A stretch of DNA of 64,000 nt from Paraphoma chrysanthemicola (GCA_020744225.1 JAGMWG010000004.1:1550001-1614000), one strand, 5' to 3'; positions 10,371-22,794 are shown, counted from the stretch's first letter. Notes: a model not told the origin generated them from the letters alone. Numbers and translations: made by a program.

Positions 10371-10386
10371 TTTTGTATTCTTTTTT
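10371..10386 (+). terminator. RNA polymerase III terminator
   Basis: A TTTT run at 10371-10374 and a T6 run at 10381-10386 on the non-template strand follow the tRNA end by 4 and 14 bases, as expected for Pol III termination. Confidence 0.75.
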
Positions 10387-10757
10387 ATTGTGAGAAGAGC
10401 CAGAGCTGTTGGAACCTTTCTGACAATCATAGCAGAGTCTGGCCGTGTTGAGGTTGTCGTCAGAGGACCGACCGCAGTATTGTTTATAGCGACAAAAGGG
10501 TAAATCACTTGAGCGAGATGTGCATAGAAGCTGGGATTGAAGGCGGTAACGACAGTGTTTTCTCGGGATTGGCTATATACTATATAATGTCCTCTTGCAA
10601 AAAGGAACAAGCACCAAGAAGCGCAAAGGTTGGTCGTGAGCCAGCAACCCAGTATATACAGCAGCGCTACTGAAGCTTTCTGGAAAGAAGATCGGTGGTC
10701 AGGTATAACGGACGGCATATGTGTACGGGACCGAGTAGTCAAGTCTAGTGTTCGCAT

Positions 10758-11331
10758 CTATTCCTCGTCCTCGTCCTCATCCTCACCAGGGGTGGGCTTC
10801 GGGGGAAGTACGACGCTGCGAGTTGGGCGGACCGAGATGACAAAGGAACGAGTGCGCGAGGGGCGGCTATGATTTTGTCAGCGAAATTCGTGTGTGAACA
10901 CGATTTGGTGAGGGTTTGTCGGGTGCCATGTGTTTTGTGAAGTGTTCGTAACTTACGCTGGAGGCGAGACGACCGGAGGGAGTGCGCTGCCGGAAGGGCG
11001 AGGAGGGATAGCGGGTCCAGATGGGACGGGGGGACGACCACTGCCAGATGGGCGAGGTGGAACAGCAGGGCCAGATGGGACTGGAGGACGACCACTGCCG
11101 GATGGGCGAGGAGGAAGGACAGAGGGGAGCGGTCCGCGAGAGAAGCTCGGAAGGGGACCACGGGAGACGCTGGGTCGCGGGCGGGGAGTGAAGACAGGGA
11201 GCTCAGGCTCGTCTTCCTGGGGAGCAGCAGCAGCGAGGCTAGAAAAGTCAGCTGAGATATATCTTTGTGGGGTGGCATTTGGTGGTCTACCTGCTGAGGC
11301 CGACAATGTACAGAACAGTGGAGAGCTTCAT
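10758..11331 (-). CDS. Small secreted proline-rich repeat protein
   Basis: Three exons: 11331-11291, 11238-10957, 10866-10758 (introns 52 and 90 bp); 143 aa. The 41-nt first exon supplies a clean signal peptide (MKLSTVLYIVGLSSLAAAA), which is lost if only the long open frame is read. Mature protein: acidic start (PQEDEPELP), then PRPRPSVSRGPLPSFSRGPLPS and near-perfect repeats of the type PPRPSGSGRPPVPSGPA (at least two full copies plus partial ones), then a basic stretch and an acidic tail (GEDEDEDEE). There are no cysteines. It resembles small secreted or cell-wall-associated fungal proteins; an effector or wall role is speculation. All three exon phases agree and the acidic tail ends at a stop, which supports the model. 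Confidence 0.72.
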
Positions 11332-13265
11332 GTTGTTGGGTTTCTAGACTGAGGATCCGAGAAGATGTGCTTGTTGTGTTTGACTTGATGCTGTTCTTCC
11401 GTGCCATCCTCTCTCTTATATACACTTGTCGAAGCCAGCTAAAGACGTGAGCGACCTTCCTCTCGCAGGGTGAACAAATGGAATGCGGCCTGAAACTCCG
11501 TTTATCCGTCTTTCTATCCGCTGAACTTGATGCGATTGCACCCTTTGCATTGCGAATGCGAGCTTCAGCTACATTCTCAGGCCTGAGGCAAGACTATTCA
11601 GTATTAGCGAGATGACTTTTCATGTTTTATGATGTGACTGCAGGAAAAATCACTTTCGCGAAAGGGAAAACAATTTGAGTAAATGGATTCGACTGAAAAT
11701 TGGCCGTGATTCATGGTCCGCATTGCGTCAGCTAGGGTGTTGGTTCCTGGAAGAGAGTATCACACCGAAGACAACGCGGAACTTGCCTTGTTCCCGTGGC
11801 TCTGGATGATCTCCCGCACAAGTGGGCAAATCAAGAGGTCTGGACCTTACCCTCACTGCCACGGTCGCTCGTTCTTACGGTTGATTTGATGAAGTATCCC
11901 AGTTGCTGCAGTGCAGTTCGAGTGGCCAGGGTACTAGTTGTCCCTGGTGTTTGCTGCGCGGAGATGAATTTCTGCGAATTCCATACACGGAAGTGATATT
12001 TCGGAGGTGATCGCTCCAAGTTGAAAAGTCGAGACAAGAAACCCATACGACATCCGACCTCCCGATGTGTACTTATTCGGTGTCGATTAATGTCTGATTG
12101 ACCAAGGCAGGGCTTTGCCACCCGGGGCTTGTGCGAGCAGATGGACCAGGACAGTGGGTGTTGAGGCACTGCATCTGACTGACATGAGCGTACGTCCGGT
12201 TCCTTGTGTGGACGGGGCAGGCATGACGAGTCCAGAAGTCTGGCTAATCCCAAACGTCGGAGCCGACTTACGGCAAATCGAAGTTGTTTCTGAAGGGCCA
12301 AGAGCCGATATATTCGAAGACGTAGGGTTAAGCATCTATCAAGCTATTAGCCGAATAAAACACATGGGAAGGATCGACAAATAGGAGCGCTATGGCAATC
12401 AAAGCCGCCTACTGGTGCGGGGAATGAATTCATTTTTCATTATCCGGGGAAACTTGTGAAGTGCGCTATGCCACGGCCCAATCAATATGTCGCAGGCCCT
12501 TGAAAAACCGCCGCGCAGTAAGAAGCAGATGCAGGGGCCATAAATATTCAAGAGTGATCGACGATTACACGTTGGGCAACGGAGCATAGAGGTACGCTTC
12601 GCTCCTGAGTTCGACTCTCTCCAAGAAAAACAGGCTGCAAGTTGATGGACTACGCGGCCTGTAATTTGAAACATGCTATTTTGGAATTCTCGCCAGGTTC
12701 GATAGTGCCATGCCTGCTGGCTAGACTAGGAACAAGATGCAGAGGAGCATGGTGACATAGCACCTCATCTCACGCCAACCTGGTGCACATTGACGGAATA
12801 GAGAGGTTGAGAACTGATAGGCAATGATGGGGAGCCGTCGAATCACTCGGGTCAGCTGACTTGCAGACATGGCCGATGCTTCCTGAAGATTTTCTTTGCC
12901 CTGGGAACAACGGGCACGATGCGATCAAGGAGTCCGTACTCTTCGCACGGTGGTGCAATTGCTGTGAGGTACACGGGCAAGCTTGCCACAGGCTCAAACC
13001 GACGAATTGGCTTCGGATACAAACGAGGACAGGTTGGTGCACTGTTGCATTCTAGCGCCTCTGCTTGAGGATGTAGTCGAGCCAACGTCGAGGTGTGGTG
13101 TTGTGGAGAGGAGTCAAGACTGCGATTCGTGGCTTGACGCGTGAACGCTAATGTCCCCACCTCGACTAGCGCGGGCGGTGAAACCCCGGCCCGGCTCAAA
13201 AAAGTTCAGTTGCGACTGCTGCAAGTGTGCAGTGCGAAGTGCGACCACAGAAACATCCTGCAACA
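11332..13265. other. Intergenic, no gene seen
   Basis: 1.9 kb between divergent genes (secreted protein and Puf6). Frames up to 156 codons exist on both strands but overlap one another and have no recognisable domains, signal peptides or splice-extended continuity. The last 100 bp form the Puf6 leader. Confidence 0.5.
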
Positions 13266-15536
13266 ATGGCCGGAATTAAACGCAAATCCGTCGTGTCGAC
13301 CACTGCCGACGCCAAGGGCAAGAGCAAGAAAGTCAAAGTTGAGAAGCCGTCGTCTAAATCCAGTTCGAAGCACGCCGTGAAGCCGGCGAAGAAGTCGAAG
13401 AAGGCAGAGAGCTCAGATGAGTTGGAAGAATCGGACACCAGCGAGCAGGAGAACGGATTCTATGGCTTCTCTGCGAAAGAAGACACCGAAATGAGAGACG
13501 CGGACAGCAGCGACGAGGCCGAGCCAATGGAAGATGCAAAAGAGAGCGGCAAGGCGCACAAGCGCAAGTCGGAAGACAAGTCTACAGAGCAAACGAAGAA
13601 GCCTAAGAGCGATGCGCCAGTGGACTCCAAGCTGGCTGAACTCAATGGTGCGTAGGTCGAGGCTTCGATATCCAGCCAAACTAACTTCCTCGACAGCGAA
13701 TAATTCCCGCGAGGCCCACGCAAAACAGAAAGCGCTCGCGAAAGAACGAAAGGCCGCGAAACCTAATGCCGACGTCATCGAACGCTCGAAGAAGCTCTGG
13801 GAGAAGTTGAGACTCAAGTCGCACATACAGAAGGATGAGAGGAAAGAGCTGGTGAAGGAGTTGTTTGAGATCATTGAAGGACGAGTGAAGGACTTCGTCT
13901 TCAAGCACGACTCGGTGAGAGTCATCCAGACGGCGATCAAATACTCGACAATGGAGCAGAAGAGGATGATTGCGCGCGAACTCAAGGGCGAATTCCGGAC
14001 TCTGGCAGAGGGCAAATACTCCAAGTTCCTGATTGCGAAGCTTGTCGAAAAAGGGTGAGTTGGCCAGCTACATCGATACATACATTTCCTAACCCTCATA
14101 GCGACCCGGAGATTCGCGACCTGATCATCCAAGAGTTCTACGGTTACGTCAAGCGTCTCATCAACCATCCTGAAGCTGCGTGGATCCTCGACGACATATA
14201 CCGAGCAGTCGCGACACCGGAGCAGAAGGCGCGCCTTCTCCGCGAGTGGTATGGAGCCGAGTTCTCTATCAAGGGCCTCGAAGCACAAGGCACAGACAGC
14301 GCAGAGCTGTCCGTGATTCTGGCAGAGTCACCAGAGAAGAGGAAGCCCATCATGGGATATCTCGAGAATCAGATTAACTCGCTTATTCAGAAGAAGCTGA
14401 CCGGATTCACGATGCTTCACGATGCCATGCTACAGTACTTCCTCGTGTGCGAACCTGGCACAGAACAAGCAAACGACTTCCTAGAGCACTTGAAGCCTGA
14501 TCCCACGATCAAAGAAGGCGAAGAGGCAGACAATGTTGATCTTCTGAAGAACCTCGCATTCACAAAATCAGGATCGCGACTCATGTCACTATCCTTCGCA
14601 TATGGCACCGCAAAAGACCGCAAGCTGTTCCTCCGACCCTACAAGGACAGTGTAGAGCTCATGGCATACGACGTCAATGCACATCACGTCCTACTTGCCG
14701 CACTGGCTGTCACCGACGACACGAAGCTCTCGTCCAAATCAATTTACGGCGAACTTCTGCCAAGCAACGATACGCTACCAGAAAAGGTCCTGAATATCGT
14801 CAACGATGCTCGTGCCCGCACAGTTCTCCTCTTTCCGTTTGCAACAGATGCCAAGTGGCTACTCGACGACAACACACGCGAGCGACTCAACGAGATCTAC
14901 GCCATCCGTCAGACCACATCGAAGAAGGACCCAAGTTTGCGCATGCAAGAAGTCGCAAAGCACATCGAACCGCAGCTACTCAACGCCATTACCGCACGCG
15001 CATCCGACTTTGCATCCTTCACATTCGGCTTGCAATTCATGGGCGAAGTCCTCGTTGGCGCACCAGAGGTCGAGCCCGCGAAACGCAAGGAAGCGCTTAC
15101 TGAAGTGGCACGCCTCTCGCAATCCATTCTCGACTCCTCTCTTCCAGCTTCGGCGGGCGACAACAAGGCCTCGAGCCACGGAAAGAACATGCTCAAGACA
15201 CTTGTGCAGGGCGGCAAATTCGATCCGGCAACAAAGAAGGTCGTGCCTGTTGAGCCCGCGCTTGGTTTCGCGGATTTGTTCTGGGACGAGGTCAAGGAGA
15301 ATGTGATTGACTGGGCGACTGGACAAGGATCCTTCGTCATTGTTGCATTGACCGAGACCGAAGGGTTCGAGAGGAAGAAGGAGGTGCTCAAGGCGCTGAA
15401 GAAGGAGAAGGCCCGGTTGGAAGAGGCAGCAGGGCCGAAGCCAGAGCCGGCTGATAAGAAGAAGGGCAAGAAGGCTGACAAGGACGACAAACCGCGAGGA
15501 AACGCTGGTGCGAGGATTTTGTTGGAAAAGTTATGA
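13266..15536 (+). CDS. PUF6: Puf6-family pumilio-like protein, ribosome biogenesis
   Basis: Three exons: 13266-13647, 13697-14054, 14102-15536; 724 aa. Both introns (49 and 47 bp) have good CTAAC-type branch sites and phases agree. The N-terminal 120 residues are Lys/Ser/Glu-rich (nuclear/nucleolar type). A helical pumilio-like array runs from about residue 130: SKKLWEKLRLK, FKHDSVRVIQTAIKY, GKYSKFLIAKLVEKGD, then repeat-like segments such as KLTGFTMLHDAMLQYF and KSGSRLMSLSFAYGTAKDRK. The C-terminal CPL-type region ends in a Lys-rich tail. Yeast Puf6 represses ASH1 mRNA translation and assists 60S assembly; human PUM3 and fly Penguin belong to the same family. The nuclear RNA-binding role is inferred from family membership. 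Confidence 0.92.
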
Positions 15537-15872
15537 GTGGAGGAGGCAGGGAATGCATTGCAATGGCGTTGAGGGTCCCGGATGATTTGCATGTCATCAT
15601 TGCAAAAGTCGCCAATATATATCGTCTTGTAAATGTCCTTTCACGGTAGCGAACAAAAGCTCATGTGCATATGCTTTTGATAAACGTATAAACATGCAAT
15701 ATACAGCCTGAGCCGAAGATAGTCCACCGTGGCCCGTAACGACCTATTCAAATCTTATCTGATATGTCTGGTATACAACCGCTCTGCATCTCCCCTATGT
15801 TTATCCTTCTCTCCAAAACCCTCCAAACGCAAGTCGCTCACAAAAGAAAAAAATCCCTCTATCTCAACGACA
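15537..15872. other. Intergenic, convergent 3' ends
   Basis: 336 bp between the stops of Puf6 and the opposing phosphatase. Only 3'-UTR-like AT-rich sequence is seen. Confidence 0.5.
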
Positions 15873-17268
15873 TTACACCGCACGCGCCCCACTAACATGC
15901 TCATCCACAACCTGTTCCTCTCTTTGCACATTCCCATTCTCCACGCCCGCAGTCTCGCTCCTCCCGCTCTTACTCCACCCCTCAGTACCCACATAACTTC
16001 CCCTCCCGACACCGACTCCCCACGCACGATCATAACTCCTGGGTCCCCATGCCCAGCCCGCGCCACGCGTGATCGGGAGGTGGTAGAATCGGAAACTAAA
16101 CCACGACGTGGTCATCCCGATGGCGCTGCCGAATAGCAAATCGAAGCCGAAATGCCTGAAATCGGTGAATCGTGTGGCGCACACGTAGATGGCTGCACCG
16201 ATGGGCACGAGCACGAGGATGAGCGTGTACACAGGCGGCGCTGCGTTTTGGTACCGGATGGGCACGACTGAGTCCTCGGCGTATGAGGCGGACGAGTGCG
16301 AGAGGGAGGATTCTTGCTTGTGTTGGGCGTAGGCGAGGGAGGCTTGTTTCTTGAGGTTGGAGGGTGCGACAGCCGAGGTGTATGCTGGGTTTGTGCTGAA
16401 GGGTCGCGGGGGAAGGAAGGGGATAGCGACGGCGAATTTGGAGGCGAGGAAGAGGGTGAGGTAGAGGAGGCCGGCCCAGGAGACTGTTTGAGTTTACACG
16501 TTAGTTGGTTTGTTTCTAGGAGGAGGTGGGGTGTAGAGGGACGTACAACTGGCGTGTCCGCTGGGGAAGGACTTGAAGCCGTCCATGAGTTCGCCGCCAC
16601 GGCTGCGATCCTCGTTCTGGCAGATGTCGGACGTGACCATGACCCATTCCGAGCTGAACTGGCTGCCAACGGATGTAATGGCGAAGTCAGCGACGCGTTC
16701 GAGATCTGGATCGCAGCGCGAGAGGAGATCGGGTCGCGGCTTGCCGAAGATCAGCTTCATGCCTTGAGTGATCATGAAGGCCATGGCGAGTGAGAGTGCA
16801 AGGCCCATCCAGCCCGTGTTCCACTCCCATAGCTTCCTACGCCAAATGAGCGACTTGGGAGTTCCGCGGGTGGCTGTTGGTCCTGGGACGAAGACCATGC
16901 AGACGACAAAGATGATGCCGGCAGGTATGACGAGCGCAACGATGATGAGCAGCCATGTTGGTATCATTTCATGTTCTTGGAATGGGTACGATATGTTGAG
17001 GTCCACCAGCGAGAAGGGGCGGTTGTATGGGAATATGAACTCCAGGCCACCACCTATGGCTGCCATAATACTGCGACATTGTCAGTATTTGTCGCTAGTA
17101 GTTGTCGCGATGTTTGTGTCGCCACAGGGAGATCGCGGGTGTGGGAAGACTAGCGGCGCCATGTCCACTGTCGCACGTGGTTGAGACCTACATAATGCAT
17201 ATCCAGTCGAAAATATACGACGCAATGAGTTTCATGGACGGCACGCCCATGCCTCTGACGGTCCGCAT
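15873..17268 (-). CDS. PAP2-superfamily lipid phosphate phosphatase (DPP1/LPP-like)
   Basis: Three exons: 17268-17192, 17070-16547, 16483-15873 (introns 121 and 63 bp); 403 aa. All three phosphatase motifs are readable: KLIFGKPRP (K-x6-RP, about 131-139), FPSGHASFS (PSGH, 195-198; the splice restores FSWAG directly after it) and TRFTDFRH (R-x5-H, about 305-311, with Thr in place of the usual Ser). Hydrophobic segments surround them, giving about six transmembrane spans. A soluble Ser-rich loop lies between motifs 2 and 3. The family dephosphorylates phosphatidate, lysophosphatidate and diacylglycerol pyrophosphate in membranes; the precise substrate is not determined. The Gly/Arg-rich C-tail resembles that of other fungal members. 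Confidence 0.9.
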
Positions 17269-18023
17269 GTTGGCGGTGTATTACTGAGTATCGAGTGCCA
17301 GAAAGAAAGCAGGAAATCGAGCGTGAGAGTGATCGGGGGGCGCGCGAAGGTTAGCCCAGACGCTTAAAGAGATGAGCGCATAGAGATCGCCGTGCGCGGC
17401 GCGAAGAGGTGTAGGGCCGAATCCGGTGCGACGAGTGGTTGCTGCGGTCAACAATGGCGTTTGCACCTTCCCGGGAAAGAAAGAAACCTTCACACAGGGT
17501 CGTAAGGGAAGAAAGCGGGATGCAGGGTGGACGCCCAGTGTCAGCGGAGGCAAAGGGGTTATGACATTGGAACACGCGACATCGCCAAGGCGCGTCTCAC
17601 TGAGGCTGAGTGTCCAGACGGGCGTCTCAGCACGCGCCAGCGACGCCTTCACGAAGGAACATGCACGGCCGGCGCCTGGCTGAGCTGACAATGCATTCCA
17701 CTCGCGCAGATTAGTTGGCATCTTGTCGACAAAGTTCAGCATTTGCAGCATCTCGCAGACGAGTTGCGACGAAAAGATGGTTGCGAAGGCTCCTGCAGGA
17801 TGATGGGGTCCAAGAGATCTATCCAGGGCGGGACCCGGGGAGAGGCCAATCCCGCGTGGCTATGCAGCGTGAATCATCCATTTTGGGCACACCAAATTCT
17901 CCGCGAGCGTCCGCACAAACGTCATTGTCCGATTTCCGCGATCGACATCGACTGCGAATTTGTGCGCAGCCTCACATTGCGCAAACCGCCAAGTCGACTA
18001 CCCAAATTGTTCTTGCTTCCACC
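17269..18023. other. Divergent promoter, phosphatase / ankyrin protein
   Basis: 755 bp separating divergent start codons. The plus-strand frame of the ankyrin gene stays open upstream (from 17715) but contains no conserved sequence there. No other gene seen. Confidence 0.5.
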
Positions 18024-18692
18024 ATGGCCCTGCCGACTCCGACCATCGACCTGCTGCTGAACCTCATTGACACACGTCCCCAGGCCATCCTGACCTCGCT
18101 AAGCCAGCACCCTCAGCTCGCCTCCGCCCGCGATGCGCACGGCTATTCGCTAGTCCACGCAGCCGCATCCTACAACCAGCTGAGCGTCCTGCGCGACCTA
18201 GTCCAGAAATACAGCGCAGATGTGAACATACTAGACGAGGACGGCGAGACACCGCTCTTTGCGACCGAGAAGGCCGAGGTCGCAAAGTGCTTGGTGGAGG
18301 AGCTGGGCGCGGACACAACAATACGGAGCGAGGAGGGCAAGACGGCAGAAGAGAAGATCGGAGAAGAGGAGGGCCAGGCGCACGAGGTCTATCAATACCT
18401 AAGGAGTCTGCGCACAGGTGGTGAACCCACCAGTGCAGGCGCGATCGAGACTGAAGGCGTACATCCTCCGCCGCCGCTGCCAGATGGCGTGAAGATTGAA
18501 ATGGGCACCATGACAGAGGACGCAGCGGGCGACGCCCCAGATCCTGAGATACGGCGGCGCATCGAAGAGCTCGCCGCGCGGCCAGACTATGAGTCTGAAG
18601 AGGTTCAGAGGCAGTTGCGGGAGCTGGTGCAGGATGTCGTGTCTGGCATGGGTGGCGAGGACGGTCGCAGTGTCAGGCGGAGGGTCGACTGA
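18024..18692 (+). CDS. Small ankyrin-repeat protein (Yar1/P16F5.05c-like)
   Basis: Single exon, 222 aa, from an ATG in good context (CCACCATGG). The N-terminal half holds ankyrin repeats: DAHGYSLVHAAASYNQLSVLRDLVQKYSADVN (broken here at about residues 35-66), then ILDEDGETPLFATEKAEVAKCLVEELGADTT and a degenerate third. The C-terminal half is acidic/helical, with IRRRIEELAARPDYESEEVQRQLRELVQ. Size and layout match the small ankyrin proteins of fission yeast (P16F5.05c) and the budding-yeast Yar1 group, the latter a chaperone for ribosomal protein uS3. That function is a family-based suggestion only. The frame extends upstream without similarity, so the upstream ATG at 17715 is disfavoured. Confidence 0.82.
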   Translation: MALPTPTIDLLLNLIDTRPQAILTSLSQHPQLASARDAHGYSLVHAAASYNQLSVLRDLVQKYSADVNILDEDGETPLFATEKAEVAKCLVEELGADTTIRSEEGKTAEEKIGEEEGQAHEVYQYLRSLRTGGEPTSAGAIETEGVHPPPPLPDGVKIEMGTMTEDAAGDAPDPEIRRRIEELAARPDYESEEVQRQLRELVQDVVSGMGGEDGRSVRRRVD

Positions 18693-20102
18693 AGGCCTGG
18701 TATATGGTGAGGAGAGAGTAAAGTCGAACTATGGCATCTCCTGATGGCGATGTCCTGAGCTCGTTCGTACCTGCCTTTCAGATTTGCGACTACGACCACG
18801 TGACACACTGAGAACTACCACATCAATAGACTGCATCCGATGCACACACTGCTGTCAGCCTGGCTGGGGAGTCACGGTCCGAAGTCCGATGTGTCAAGAG
18901 CTGACCGCATTGGGCTCGTCCGTCCAATGATTGTAGAGACATACCCAGCGTAGAAGTCAGCTTAGCGACAGGAAGCATATCAAACCCAGTCGCACGGTCA
19001 GCCCAAGTTGTAGCAACCAATGAACAATGCAACGACATAATTTCCATGCTTCAAATTATTATCGGGTTTCCGTTGTTCCAAAAGTCCCGGCTACATCAAA
19101 CTCCAATCGGCGCAGGCTAGTACAAATGCAAACCACTTCAACACCTCGAACCTCGTAGCGACTGTGTGCGCACGTAAGAAGGAGGCCTTGAATTGAAGTT
19201 GAGAGTGCCAAAAATCGGTCTGTGGCTAAAAAGAAACCATCAGTGAAGAATGTGCGCAACCCATACCAAAACATTCGTTTCCCCAACGCACCTGCATCCA
19301 AACGACCACCAACGCCAAACCTCCCCAACCACCAACCTCACCCATCTCCCACAAATTACTCAATCAGGCAACTTCCCTCAAAAACCATAGATCACAGCAC
19401 TCCAACGTCGCACAAAACACATGACCATACCATCCCAAAAACATCCAGTCCGGTCCCACTTCGCCCCATCCGGCGAACCAGACAAAGCAGCCCCGAAACC
19501 AAATTGCCGGTGCAGTACCGAACCAAAAGTCCTAGCAGGAAACTACTCGATCTAATTTTGCCTGAACAGGTAGGTCGAGACATTGCGTTGAAAATAGGGC
19601 TGCGATCGGATTCACGCGCCGGGGTAGATCTTGGTGGACTAGAGTCGGGAAGGGATAGGTAGGAGAGTGATGGATAAAACAAAGGAGCGGGACGAGCCGT
19701 GCCGGTGATTGTATTGAGATGGTGGTTCTGGGTTGATGGGTGTGGGGTTTGGTTGATGGAGTTTGCAGGATGTGGGAATGGTTGAGAAGTTGAAGATGTC
19801 ATGAACCATTCATTGAGGGCTTGGATATACCAGAATAGGTATTCTGGCGGAATAAATGTCGATCATAGATATGCACAGTTCAAGGATCTCGCATGATGAT
19901 GAATGCAGTGTTGTCGTTATCGATGGTTAAGTGACGATTGTTGGGAGATTCGCATGTCACGAATCACCCAATAACTTATCCAATATACTCAAACAGGAAT
20001 ATCAGCATCCTCAACGTTGACAATAGGTTTGGTTGCCCCTACTTCACCTGCACGCTAGCAGCGTTGGTGTTCCACGACTATATGTACATGCGCCGAATAA
20101 TT

Positions 20103-20390
20103 TCTCTGCATACCAAACCACCAAACACCGTCCAGATGTTGGAATATTGCCTGAATAAGAGAAAAGTGCTGATCACTGTATCATGAGGATCGACAATATG
20201 CAGATGCATCGAGATACTGATTATGCTTCGAACCAAAGTTTCAGTGCATAAGTCTAGTTGAACATGTCTGCATGTATTCTCCGCATACCGAACCACCCAA
20301 CACAACCCGGATGGTGCGTTTATTGCCTGAACAAGAAAGAAACGTCGAAAACTGTGGCGCCACGATCGACAAGATCTATCCCGATCGAAA
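20103..20390. repeat. Two diverged tandem copies, period about 175 bp
   Basis: The segment starting TCTCTGCATACC at 20103 recurs as TCTCCGCATACC at 20278, followed in both by AACCACC-, TATTGCCTGAA-AAGA and GATCGACAA blocks in the same order. By eye about 80 percent of the first 58 bases agree. A possible weaker third copy lies upstream near 19950. Confidence 0.55.
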
Positions 20391-21820
20391 TTTAGATGCA
20401 CGCTAATCACCAAAGTTGTGGGGAGGGAACCAAGTCAATGCAGTTGCATATGCTCGGCTGGTTCGAACTCGACCACAAAATCAATTGCCCCTCAAATCTC
20501 ACTTCTTGTATTCGGAAGGCAGGAGAGTGCAAGTGTGGATCTCAGTCGTGGATGATAGTCCTGTTCTTGCTTGGCTCGCAACTTTCCTTGTGTGTATTGT
20601 TTAATCGCGATGACCAGGCAAAATTGGCGTAAGGTATCACAAGCGGGTAGAGACGAGAAGTATGTGAACATGTGTTTATGGCAACAATGAATACTTTCGA
20701 AAGAGCCACGCCATTCAAACGAGAAATTGTATATCGGGTCAGGAGGACTATGCATGAAGGTCAATTTCCTAGATGGGGAAATTTGCAAAAGGACGTCGAT
20801 TGTAGCCATGAGATTCGCAACATTTACCGCATTTGATAGACCGAGTGACCACTCAGGAGCATCTGGTCTCTGGTTCAAACTACGGTAGTGCGCTGATGCT
20901 GTCTCGCAACAATCACCTCTTTCGGAAGTCGAGATGACAATATTGGACCAATGTATGTCTGGCTCAACCTGCTAGATGTGGAAAGTTGGCGGGAAAGCAT
21001 TGATCGTAGCAATATGCATCCGCATCAACCGCCGCATTCGAGCACTCAAATGACATCCAGAACAATCACATGTACAAATCAAATTACCAGATCAAGAAAC
21101 TTGACATGAGGTATCCACCAGCAGCACTATCACATCGCAGCTAGCGCTGCATACAACCAACCCGACAACAGTCCAGGTCCAGTCGCATGCCCAGTCGAAG
21201 AATACCAAGTAAAGCGAAACACTGAAAAAAAGCGTGGAGCGCAACAATAGGATTTCGCATCCATCACTCCGACTGCGCATATCTCATGATTGGTCCACAA
21301 CCCAACAACACTCGCCGCAATCAGTAATCACTGCCTCGGAATCTCGATCCCAAACTCGAAGAACCCCCAGATAGGCAAGAAAGATAAAGAAGTATGGAAC
21401 ATAGCGGAAATAACGGAAACAGTCCGCCCTCCGTTACTGGAGTCTTCGTTTGAACTGTGTGTTGGAGTCGAGACGAGTGGGGCATTGGTGCGAGATTTTG
21501 GATGCAAGAATCAGGGCATTGACCTAGTCATTATGAAAACCGGGGAAAGGGTGCGTCTGGAGTATATAGGGCCTAAGCCAAAGTACCCAACTGTATACAA
21601 GTGGCGATTGGCATGTAGGTTACGAAACGGCGCCTGCTCGGCAGTTTTCCTACACGTTATGCTCTTCAGGAGAGGAGTAGGACCTCTACTACCGCAACAG
21701 CTAGTTTGTCTTGAAATTTACATCGAAGCAGATCAAACCAGTGATCATATACATGTTCATGTGGGGTCGAGAAAGCGCACGCCAAGGTCCAGCTCTGCTG
21801 TATGCCGAAAGACCTTAAGA

Positions 21821-22140
21821 AGGTGTTGGAAAAAGGAGGCAGTTTGAGAGGGATGATGAGATTTGTAGAGCGGCTTAAGAAATTTAGAACGAGCAGATTA
21901 CGTCGTGAAGATACTCGATGAGGCAGGATAGCGAGACGGTGTTGAATCTAGGAGGCAATTTGCGCTTGATGATGAGGTAAAGGTCACACGCTTGCTTGAG
22001 CATCATTGCCGCATTACGAGATAGACCAAAAGTCATGAAACTGAAGAAGTGGCTAGATCGATTACTATGTCGTGAAGTTGCTCGATTGGGGAGTATGAAT
22101 GTAAGTGTTGATCGCAGGAGGTAATTTACGCAAGAATGAG
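21821..22140. repeat. Three diverged copies of a ~40-bp module
   Basis: Modules at 21821-21860, 21937-21976 and 22103-22140 share GTGTTG, AGGAGG(C/T)A, TTT and a terminal AATGAG/GATGAG in the same order. A second shared block, CGTCGTGAAG or TGTCGTGAAG followed by CTCGAT, lies between them at about 21900 and 22070. By eye the first two modules agree at about three quarters of positions. They look like remnants of an old tandem array. Confidence 0.5.
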
Positions 22141-22794
22141 CTTAATGGCCGCCGAGTGCTGCCAACCGAACATGCCTGAGCTACATCGTCTTTTTCACAT
22201 GATATCGACACAATTTCCAAAAGCACAAACCACATCGAAGCAGATCCAATAATGAGGATAGCTGTATATTCGAGCTCTTGTAAAGCCGCCATCTCCCACC
22301 TGCCTGAAACATCAACTTCAGAATCTACAATCGAAGGTGGTGGAGTCATGGGACTCTTGACTTTCCAATTCAGTCGCTCATCGCATTTTGGCCCACTCCA
22401 CGAATCGGGTTGTGGTATTTTGGCATTACTGCAGCTCAGAAGGGCAGGTGATTGGCCCGGACGACTTCGCTGCGATACAGGAGAGTCTAAAGAGTCACTT
22501 ATTTGGGTGTGTTGAGCGGTGAATTATCGCACCATGCAGCTCTGCGCTCATGTTTGCGTCATGATTGAACTTAATTTTGGAATTACTGCGTATGACCAAA
22601 GTGCGCCAAGTTTCGTGAATCCATGCGATTGTCTCGATCGATCCTAGATCGGACTGTTGCGTAGCTGGCGGGACATGGACACTATGCCAAGTAGGTAAAG
22701 TGTTGAAGCCTGGTAGCCTTGCAGTCCTCAGCGAAGGCATGTGCACAACCGTGCAGGTCTTGCCGTACTCGCATCTGCATCAGGATGCGCTGCC

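Larger units (their letters stand above)
18693..22794. other. Gene-poor 4.1 kb with decayed repeats
   Basis: No convincing gene. Frames at 19222-19662 (plus), 19392-19802 (minus) and 21290-21847 (plus, non-ATG start) are open but show no domains. Two groups of degenerate short repeats occur, at about 20103-20390 and 21821-22140, listed separately. Base composition is not markedly AT-rich, so heavy RIP is not obvious. Confidence 0.55.

Noticed and set aside
10311..10757. 148-codon minus-strand frame downstream of the tRNA
   Set aside because: It overlaps the tRNA gene and has no recognisable features.
12540..12640. tRNA-like GAGTTCGACTCTC string
   Set aside because: No acceptor stem or anticodon arm can be paired around it.
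19222..19802. Pro/Ser-rich frames on both strands (136-146 codons)
   Set aside because: The plus frame starts with GTG and both are low-complexity mirror images; neither has a domain or signal peptide.
21290..21847. 185-codon plus-strand frame
   Set aside because: It begins with TTG; the first ATG comes far inside, no family pattern is visible, and it lies among degenerate repeats.
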